Origin: Chlorocebus sabaeus
Taxonomy: Eukaryota; Chordata; Mammalia; Primates; Cercopithecidae
Assembly: GCF_047675955.1 (NCBI RefSeq)
Contig: NC_132923.1
Location: 87,393,637 to 87,457,636, forward strand
DNA length: 64,000 bases
Direction of reading: 5' to 3'
In this document: positions 56,961-64,000 of the stretch, piece after piece
How positions within the stretch are numbered: the stretch's first letter is position 1
How the letters are laid out: every line of letters begins with the position of its first letter
Made by a program: the position numbers and the translations under genes
The notes under the pieces: generated by a model
The model's database searches: none
What the model saw: only the letters and a program-made list of their open reading frames with translations
What the model was told of the DNA's origin: nothing

Positions 56961-57480
56961 GAGAGAGGCAATGTCATCAGAAATAAGAAAGGTCAGACTC
57001 TGTCCGAGAAAGACAGAGAAGGCCTTGCGTGAACTAGCCTCATTGAGTGGCATTCTTTTTTATCCTTTCTTGAATTGCATATGGAGTCTTTTGTGAAGCA
57101 GGACAGAACTGGCCTTGAAGCTACCTTTTTTCTGATAATCACTTTCCTGTGAAGAAATGATGAATTGTGTTTTGTCCGTATTTCTTCAAAGATTGCTTCT
57201 GTAACCTTCCCTTAAACACATTCCCAAGAGCAACCTCTTTCATTAAGATGAGGCCATTTTGCTTCTTTGGTTTTGCTGGAAATGTCCAAAAAGGAAATGC
57301 AGTTCCATTTCCTTCTTGTCCTAAGAGTCATTATGTATTAATAGAATGTCTACATGTAGATAAGCTCTGGGTTCCTTTGTCCTACAGGAAGTCATCAAAG
57401 GGCACCATGACTTTTAAGGCAATCTTTCAAGGTTGGTAAAGGTGGCCTTTAGAAAAAAAATTCATCACTTCTCAGAAATC
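56961..57480. other. Repeat-poor block
   Basis: No repeat text recognised in ~500 bp. Contains the TTTCCTTCTTGTCC and CATTAAGATGAGGCC stretches and a 90-codon plus frame (57167-57439) with no recognisable domain. Not called as a gene. Confidence 0.4.
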
Positions 57481-57629
57481 ATATCCCATGAGAAGTTTTA
57501 TTCATTTATCCAGTTGACAGGCAATAGTGTCATGGGAAAGGATAAATGGCACTTTCTATAACTGGATATGCAGGACACAATGAGCCATGTATAGAAATCA
57601 GGGTAGAGGACACTTGGGACTTTCCCCCA

Positions 57630-57730
57630 TAGGCTTCTACCCACTGACAAGCTTCTTAAGGGCAGGTATCATGTCTGAATAATATCATTATTCTCACAGG
57701 TCCTAAGCAAAAGCAGTTGTTCAGAAATTG
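57630..57730 (+). repeat. L2 LINE 3' end fragment
   Basis: GACAAGCTTCTTAAGGGCAG then GTATCATGTCTGAATAATAT fits L2 3' text. Confidence 0.5.
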
Positions 57731-57749
57731 TTTTACAAACGAGTGTAGT

Positions 57750-58240
57750 TTTCCAGGCCATGGAAATAGCCTATGCAAAGATTCAGAGGTATGAGAGAGC
57801 ATAGTTCAAGTAAGAAAATGCAAGTAGTTTGATAACACTGAAGAAAAGAGTGTTTTGGAGGGAAGAAGAGAGGTTGGTCAAAGGTAAAGCATTAGAAATA
57901 GACGTAAATAGAATTGCCTTTGCCATAACATTTTATCGAGAAGTGTAAACTTGATCTTATAGTTACTGGGAAGCTATTGGATAGGTTTAACTATAGGTAT
58001 GACATGGTCAACTAAAAGATTTAGAAAGACCATTCTGACTTTAGTATAAAGAATGAAAGTGATTACTGAAGGTTTAGGAAGGAGGTTAGTGACATAGCCT
58101 GTTCTGTGCTAGTGGCAGTGAGTATAGAACTAGGTGTTTGGGTATAAGCAATATATAGGAAATGTAGTGGCTGGTGGGGATGTTTAGATGTAAATGATAA
58201 AGGTAAAAAAGAAAAGAAGGGTCAAGGATGATTCCTACTT
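57750..58240 (+). repeat. Unnamed ancient repeat
   Basis: TTCCAGGCCATGGAAATAGC, GCAAAGATTCAGAGGTATGA, GGGAAGCTATTGGATAGGTT, AGACCATTCTGACTTTAGTA and GGGTCAAGGATGATTCCTAC occur in the order expected for the same family as 56640-56960, giving its fuller body. Confidence 0.55.
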
Positions 58241-58370
58241 GACTAAATTCTTTGAGAGCATGTACTACATTTGATTCAGTCTTACATTCCAGATTATAGG
58301 TATATCCTCTCCTGTGCATTGACAGAGCGGTCACTCAAGGAATGTTTCCTGAGTGTTAAATGAGGGGCTT
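58241..58370 (+). repeat. L2 LINE 3' end fragment
   Basis: AAATTCTTTGAGAGCATGTA, CATTTGATTCAGTCTTACAT and a GTCACTCAAGGAATGTTTCC ending fit L2. Confidence 0.5.
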
Positions 58371-59112
58371 TGGAAAGGGACCAGTGAGAAGCAAGTCTAG
58401 GAGCATTTCTGAGGCAGGAGATTATGGATGGAGATGGTACAGGTGAATATATCCCAGAGCCAAGTTAGTGAGATTAAGTTGTGCAGAAAGCATCAAATGC
58501 CCCTGATTACAACCAAGTTGTTTTTTTGTTTGTTTGTTTTTGTTTTTGTTTTGGGGTTCTGAAGAGTATGACTGAAGCTGAAGAGTAGAAGTAGAAGCTG
58601 AAAAAGTAGGACAACTGGCTTCAGATATAGAAGCATTATCTGAGCTCAGTAATTTTTTTTTCCAAAGAAAAAAGCATAAATAAATACATGTGTGAAACCT
58701 AAAACTTTTGAAGTGATAGGGTATTAACAGGGAAACGACTCTTTTGACTCAGGCCCACTGCTACCCTGGAAAATACTGGAACATGTCAATATTATTTTTT
58801 AAATTAGTTAATACATCTAAAGGGAGTTGCACATTCATAGTAGTACTCAATATTGGATAGTTGTTGACATTATTTTATGATTTTGATTGAGAAATATAAT
58901 ATAATTTTATGTATGGTATAAATAAAATTAAAAAGCATGCCTTCAGTTCAAAACACAATCTGAACTGAGGCAAGGTTTGGAGAAGCTTTGACCCAATACC
59001 ATATACAGGACCACTTGTCATCATGAGAGGCTACCCTTAAAAATCTGGTGTAAACCTATAAAAGAAAAACGGTTCCAGAGTATTTTCTCCTCCTCTAAAA
59101 TGATTCCTGGAG

Positions 59113-59113
<1 letters not shown>
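58371..59113. other. No recognised feature; (GTTT)n at 58520-58554
   Basis: A GTTT/GTTTTT tract sits at 58520-58554. Otherwise no named repeat or gene. Confidence 0.45.

Positions 59114-59140
<27 letters not shown>
59114..59140. repeat. T27 homopolymer without an attached SINE
   Basis: An uninterrupted run of 27 T directly followed by AAATAGTGTC. No Alu or L1 text on either side. Confidence 0.9.
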
Positions 59141-59144
<4 letters not shown>

Positions 59145-59300
59145 AGTGTCTTATCCTGGACTTTGGAGTCAGACAGAATTGGGTATAAATCCCAGATCTA
59201 CCTCTTTCTCTTCCTGGGAACTTTGAATAATTATATAACTTCCAAATCTCAAATTTTTTTGTCCATAAAGTGAGGATAGTAATATGTACATATAAAAGCC
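59145..59300 (+). repeat. MIR SINE
   Basis: GACTTTGGAGTCAGACAGAA, GGTATAAATCCCAGATCTAC and GTCCATAAAGTGAGGATAGT follow MIR sense order. Confidence 0.8.
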
Positions 59301-59614
59301 ATAACAAATTTATTTTGAACTGTTTTGTACTATTGCCCTTTGTTTTGCCCTCTATGTTAACCTGTTTACCTTCTTCTCCCAGAATTGTTTCTTTAAAAAT
59401 GTTCCTGTTGTTCTTGGTTCCAATATGATGGCCTATTTTCTAACATTTTATTAGTGAGTCCTCTGCTCATTCTTAAGACTTCCGCCCATCTGTTAGCTTG
59501 GGGAGAAAACCCATTGTTTTAAATTATAGGGGCAAATTCCTGCCTGAATTATTGCAGGCATGTTTTGGGGTTACTCCTAATGGAGATATCAGTTCTGCTT
59601 AATTTATTAAGCAT
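59301..59614. other. No recognised feature
   Basis: Unique AT-rich sequence. Confidence 0.4.
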
Positions 59615-59865
59615 CTATTAGTCATATACCACATATCAGGCCATGAGTTAAGTGATAGGAGAATAGAAATGAATAAAGTATGGTTTTTGCTCACAAAGAG
59701 TTCCCAGTTTAATGGGTGAACAAAATATGTAAATATCTAAATAACTGTTATACAGGACAAAGTGAGAGGGTTGTATTCAGAGAGATACAGAGTGTAGAAG
59801 GTAGTAGTTAATTATTAGTGTATGAACTGGAAGAACTTTGTGAAGGCAATGAAATATTGAACTGG

Positions 59866-60327
59866 AGCTGGGCACAGTGGCTCACGCCTATAATCACAGC
59901 ATTTTGGGAAGTTGACCTGGGAGGATCACTTGAGCCCCGGAGTTCAAGATCAGCCTAAGCAACATAGTGAGATCCCATTTCTACTAAAAATACAGCAATT
60001 AGCTGGACATGGGAGTGAGAGCCTATAGTCCCAGCTACTCAGGAGGCTAAGGCAGGAGGATTACTTGAGCCCAGGAGGTTGAGGCTTCAGTGAGCCAAGA
60101 TTATGCCACTGCACTCGAACCTGGGAAATAAAGGGAGACCATGTCTCAAAAAATAAAATAAAATAAAGAAAGAAAGAGAGAGAGAAGGAAGGAAGAGAGA
60201 AAGGGAAGGAACAGAAGGAAGGGGGAGAGAGAGAGAGAAAGAGAGAGGAAAGAAGGAAAGAAGGAAGGAAGGAAGGAAAAAAAAAAAAGAAAGAAGGAAG
60301 GAAAGAAAGAGAGAGAAAAGGAAGGAA

Positions 60328-60397
<70 letters not shown>

Positions 60398-60417
60398 AGA
60401 AGAAAGAAAGAAAGAAA

Positions 60418-60473
<56 letters not shown>

Positions 60474-60531
60474 AAAGAAAGAAAGAAGAAAGAAAGAAGG
60501 AAAGAGAGAAAAGAAAGAAAGATTGAACTGG
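59866..60531 (+). mobile_element. AluJ SINE with hugely expanded purine tail
   Basis: Starts AGCTGGGCACAGTGGCTCAC and reaches GAGACCATGTCTC near 60146. The A tail then continues as a long GAAA/GGAA tract to about 60520. ATTGAACTGG at 59856-59865 and 60522-60531 is the target duplication and proves the microsatellite belongs to the insertion. Many substitutions place it in the old AluJ group. Confidence 0.92.
60155..60520. repeat. Long (GAAA)n/(GGAA)n purine microsatellite
   Basis: About 365 bp with only A and G on the plus strand. The left part mixes GGAA, GAGA and GGGA units. The right part (60330-60480) is nearly pure GAAA with a few GAA slips. On the other strand it translates as a Ser/Phe/Leu run, a false open frame of ~200 codons. 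Confidence 0.95.
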
Positions 60532-60690
60532 GCTTTAAAGGATGAACTGAATTTGAATAAACAGTGATCAGTAGCAGGGAAAATAGAAGGTCAGTTTGGG
60601 TCAGGGGTAGACCAGCATGAACAAAGTTCCCAAGATTGAGGGATTGGTAGGAAGCTTTATGGGAAAGGAATTTGAAAAGATAATGTGGAA

Positions 60691-61230
60691 TAAGAACTTT
60701 AAATAGCTTGCTAAGGAGCTTGTGTATTACACTGTAAGTCACAGGAGTGACTGAACTGACATGGATGAAAAATAAGCCCCAGAATAGGATTCAAGCAAGG
60801 ACTTCACAGAAGAGATTGTTACTTAGTAGTAGAGACTCTTTTATGCTCAACTATGTTTTAACTGAGATAAAAAATTAGTTTTGTTTTTAAAATGAGCCAT
60901 GAGCTTTCTGGGATACATACTGCATGCTCAAAATGGAAAACATTGCTCATTTATTAATTATTAAAACCCACCACTCAAAACCTCAGCCTTTCTTTAATGT
61001 CTTCTAAGCAGGGTATGCCACTTGTTTATCGACAATCTAGATTCTGAAATAGAATTTTTTTTACCTCCTATGATACTATGAATTTACTAGATGTAATCAA
61101 TTTCATTATCCTCCAGTATATTTTTCATCAAAGTTTGTTCCAGTAGAAAGAATTATGTAAGGAACATTTGGTGTTGCTTTTCCTTTTGGAGGTCTGAGAC
61201 ACCATCATGGTTATAATAGAGGTGTCTATT
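60691..61230. other. No recognised feature
   Basis: Unique AT-rich sequence. Confidence 0.4.
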
Positions 61231-61261
61231 TAAACACACATACACACACACACACACACAC
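61231..61261. repeat. (CA)n microsatellite
   Basis: About 14 CA units with one TA interruption. Confidence 0.92.
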
Positions 61262-61640
61262 AGTTTGAAAATCACTGGCTCTGACTGACACACAATGATA
61301 ATTTCCAAGAAAATGGTATCCAGATTCTTTGGAATCGAAGTTCTGCGGTCTTCTGCACTATCCCATCTATCCCATTCTACATAGAATTTTATAACATATA
61401 CGGGGGTAGAGATACACTATGACTAAAATGGCAAATATTTTGTCATGCGAGGAACAGCCAAACAACCTAGAAGTGTTTTTGTAGAGTTTCTAAGTGTTTC
61501 TTAGAGAAGCTGGTCTGCCTGATGTATTTCAGGCTCAAGACTGTGATTTCAATTCCTGCCTGAGTTTCTAGTCCGCTGGCCTGCCCTGTATATTTTAAAT
61601 TTGCCAGCCTCCACTATAACATGAGCCAGTTACTTAGAAT

Positions 61641-61845
61641 CAATCTCTCTCTCTCTCTCTACATATATATGCTATGTGATATATATGTTATCAACTCACA
61701 ATTTATTGGCTCATACTATTATTATTATATATAATTACAATTTATAATAATTTAATATATATCATTTATAATAATATAATGTATTATAAAATTATAATTA
61801 TATATAATATCTAATTATATATATATGTGTGTGTGTGTTTATGTG
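61641..61845. repeat. (CT)n and AT-rich simple sequence
   Basis: CTCTCTCTCTCT at 61646-61659, then about 150 bp almost purely A and T (61715-61830), ending in (TG)n. Could melt easily; otherwise uninformative. Confidence 0.85.
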
Positions 61846-62106
61846 ATGATGGAGGCTGGCATTGTGGGCAGGCAGGTAGGAGACCCAGGAAAGCTGATGT
61901 GCAGTTCCAATCTGAAGGCACTCTTCTTGCTCAAGGAGGCTGGTATTTTCATTCTATTTAAGCCTTCAACTGATTGGGTATGTCCCACCTTCATTATAGA
62001 GAATTTTTAAAGCTCTTCATTTTTGTGAGCTTTATCTAAAGTTTCACCAATGTAAATGTTAATTTCATCATAAACACTAAGTTGACATATAAAATAAATC
62101 ATCACA
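61830..62106 (-). mobile_element. MLT2B-type ERVL LTR fragment
   Basis: GATGATGGAGGCTGGCATTG, ATTCTATTTAAGCCTTCAAC, TAAATGTTAATTTCATCATA and AAATAAATCATCACAATTAG fit a reverse MLT2B-type LTR. Its left end merges with the AT-rich tract. Confidence 0.68.
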
Positions 62107-62739
62107 ATTAGTAATATGAACTATTCCCAGTCGTGAACTCGGAGGATTTTTCTGCTTACTCCTTTCCAGTGTTTTTTTTTTCCCCACCCTTGGTTAGTTT
62201 CCATATACCCATATACTGAGCAGTATTCAGGTGAAGATTTGAGAGGACCTTGTGAATTTAGCAACTTTGTCCTCCCTAAACTCCCAAATTCATCTTCTCA
62301 ACTCAGAGAGATCCCCCAAATCCACCTTGATTCACCTCTCTGTGCCGAGGCCTGGAAACACTCCCTTTAGATAATAAACTGGGCAATCATAGGGTCATCT
62401 TGTTTGTTTGCTCTCTCTAAGGGGTCATTGTTCTTTCCTGCCTGTTTTCTAGTATCTGAAAATGATTGTTTCATACATTTGCTTCAATTTTATGGATGTT
62501 TAAGACAAGAAGATAAATCTATTCCCTGTTACACCATTTGGCCAGAAGCAGGATTTCCTCTTCTGAAGATTTGCTTTGTAAAAAGGATTATGCTGCTATG
62601 AATTGTTTTTAAAAGCTGACCTCTTGATGATTTCTAAAGATATCTAAAGGATATGCTGGCATATTTATTAAATTTGTTTACTACATTACAGATCTATCTA
62701 GTGAAGGAGCAGTAGTCTTCACTTCAGCACACCTTTGTG
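62107..62739. other. No recognised feature
   Basis: Mostly unique sequence; no gene. Confidence 0.4.
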
Positions 62740-63175
62740 TGCTGCTAATTTTGTGAGACTTTGAATAAATTACGTATCATCTCTTAACCTCACTTTTTTG
62801 TTTTTTCTCTTTTTTTGAGGCAGAGTCTCGCTGTGTTGCCCAGGCTGGAGTACAGTGGTGCTACCTTGGCTGACCACAACCTCCACCCCGCCAGGTTCAA
62901 GCGATTCTCCTGCCTTGGCCTCCTGAGTAGCTGGGAATACAGGAGTGTGCCACCATGCCCGGAAAATTTTTTTGTATTCTTAGTAGAGACAGGTTTTGCC
63001 ATGTTGCCCAGGCTGGTCTCAAACTCCTGCATTCAAGTGATCCACCTGCCTCAGTCTCCTAAAGTGCTGGGATTACAGGCATGAGCCACTGCACCCAGCC
63101 AGCCTCAATTTTTTCTAAGTATAGAATGGTAATTAAATATAATGCTACCTGTGAAAATATCCAATGCATAGCAAC
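62740..63175 (+). repeat. MIR SINE split by an Alu
   Basis: Left piece ends GAATAAATTACGTATCATCTCTTAACCTC (quoted in parts: TACGTATCATCTCTTAACC), right piece resumes at 63101 with AGCCTCAATTTTTTCTAAGT and ATATAATGCTACCTGTG. Together they read as a MIR core. Confidence 0.6.
62800..63102 (-). mobile_element. Alu SINE (AluJ/S) nested in MIR
   Basis: Reverse Alu, T-rich tail at 62800-62817, 5' end GCACCCAGCC. Flanks CCTCACTTTTT (62789) and CCTCAATTTTT (63103) form the target duplication. Confidence 0.94.
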
Positions 63176-63319
63176 TTAAAAATATTAGACTGACTAAAAG
63201 AACCCACAGATTGCTTTGATAGGTGGGACAGACACAGCAAGGAATGTATTCTAGGGCTTCTCCTGGAGCTGTCAGGGAAGCCATAGTGCCTGGGCTTGAA
63301 AAGAGGCTTAGGTTTGTGG

Positions 63320-63500
63320 CCAAAAGTCCAGGCTTTATAGCCACAGAGACGTGGGCTTTGACAAGTTAACTGAATCTCTCAGAGCCTTACTTTAATCTGT
63401 AAAAAAAAATGATAATGGTAACTTCCTCATAGAAATTAATTCAAGGATAACATGAGAAAAGGTGTATAAAGTGCTTTATACATAAATACTTTTAAAAGGT
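63320..63500 (+). repeat. MIR SINE
   Basis: TTATAGCCACAGAGACGTGG, GACAAGTTAACTGAATCTCT and GGTAACTTCCTCATAGAAAT follow MIR sense order. Confidence 0.7.
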
Positions 63501-63504
63501 TAAC

Positions 63505-64000
63505 ATCATAAACTGCTGGTGGGAATGTAAAAAAGTACAACCTCTATAGAAAACAGTTTAGTTGTTTTAAATAAGTTAAACATAAAATTCTATATGTCCC
63601 AGTGATTTCACTCCCAGGTATATACCCCCAAGAATTGAAAGCTGGTGTTCAAACAAAATCTTGTACACAAATGTTCAAAGCAGCTGTATTCACAATAGAC
63701 AAAGGGTGGAAACAAACCCAGTGTCCATCAATGGATGAATAAACAAAATGCAGCATATCCATATAGTAGAATATTATTCAGCCCTAAAAGAATGACAGAC
63801 TGATACATGCTACAACATGAATGAACCCTGAAAAACATGCAAAGTGCAGGAATCCAGACACAAAAGACTACATATTTATGATCTCATTTCTATAAAATAT
63901 TCATAATAGGCAAATCCATAGAGACAGAGAGCAGATTAATAGTTGCCAATGGGTGGAGGGGAGTGGGGGCGATGAGGAATTAATGCTTAATATAGATGGA
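63505..64000 (+). mobile_element. Old L1 (L1M) 3' part, runs off the window
   Basis: AACTGCTGGTGGGAATGTAA, CAGGTATATACCCCCAAGAA, TATTCACAATAGACAAAGGG and GTCCATCAATGGATGAATAA are the ORF2 C-terminal region; 63880-63990 is the following 3'UTR (AATAGTTGCCAATGGGTGGA). Frames are broken. Confidence 0.88.

Larger units (their letters stand above)
59615..60690 (+). repeat. Unnamed ancient repeat split by AluJ
   Basis: Left piece 59615-59865 (AAGCATCTATTAGTCATATA, AAAGAGTTCCCAGTTTAATG) and right piece 60522-60690 (GGGCTTTAAAGGATGAACTG) join across the Alu insertion. Confidence 0.5.

Noticed and set aside
60146..60742. About 200-codon minus-strand frame rich in Ser, Phe and Leu
   Set aside because: It is a translation of the GAAA/GGAA microsatellite in the AluJ tail; no coding signal.

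Overview
This window reads as a gene-poor, AT-rich stretch of Old World monkey nuclear DNA, most likely macaque or a close relative. I found no protein-coding exon, tRNA, rRNA or recognisable functional RNA gene. The evidence for a catarrhine primate is the mixture of Alu SINEs, an LTR12/HERV9-type LTR, MaLR and ERVL (MLT2) LTRs, and very young primate L1s. The narrower placement rests on two CpG-rich AluY copies (5776-6083 and 39224-39534) whose first arm reads GGCTCAAGCCTG where human AluY has GGCTCACGCCTG. I associate that change with macaque/baboon AluYR-type subfamilies; this is from memory, so the genus is inference.

Layout. 1-420: 3' half of an LTR12-type solo LTR cut by the window edge, with its promoter motifs. 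421-21297: old MIR and L2 relics, one DNA transposon relic, five Alus' worth of SINE activity beginning at 3271, an MLT1 LTR, two MLT2A LTRs in opposite orientation and one MLT2B LTR. 21298-23641: a young L1 with a twin-priming inversion and an exact 16-bp target duplication. 23642-31116: relics, an MLT1 LTR, then a decayed 5-kb L1 (26030-31116) that was itself invaded by an Alu and an MST LTR. 31117-44650: MLT2B, two inverted MER1 fragments, long L2 blocks, several MIRs, hAT-type MITEs, a young AluY and a duplicated CA-repeat unit. 44655-47632: an old antisense L1 containing three SINE insertions. 49308-50144: a 5'-truncated L1 tail. 51298-55354: a second young L1, also twin-primed, keeping 1,238 of the 1,275 ORF2 codons in one register except for one stop codon. 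55390-64000: MIRs, an unnamed ancient repeat, an AluJ whose tail has grown into a ~370-bp purine microsatellite, an MLT2B fragment, an Alu inside a MIR, and an old L1 running off the right edge.

No genes work together here. The long open frames are L1 ORF2 fragments or translations of Alu and microsatellite DNA. What is readable is insertion history: nested insertions give relative ages, target duplications mark exact sites, and the two young L1s are close enough in sequence to share a recent source. I saw nothing that supports a new multi-gene system. The best leads are the paired twin-primed L1s, the private stop codon just before the reverse transcriptase active site, the inverted Alu pair at 45348-46170, the purine microsatellite at 60155-60520, and a few repeat-poor blocks that could be regulatory. 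Repeat family names come from recognition by eye; boundaries of MIR and L2 relics are approximate.
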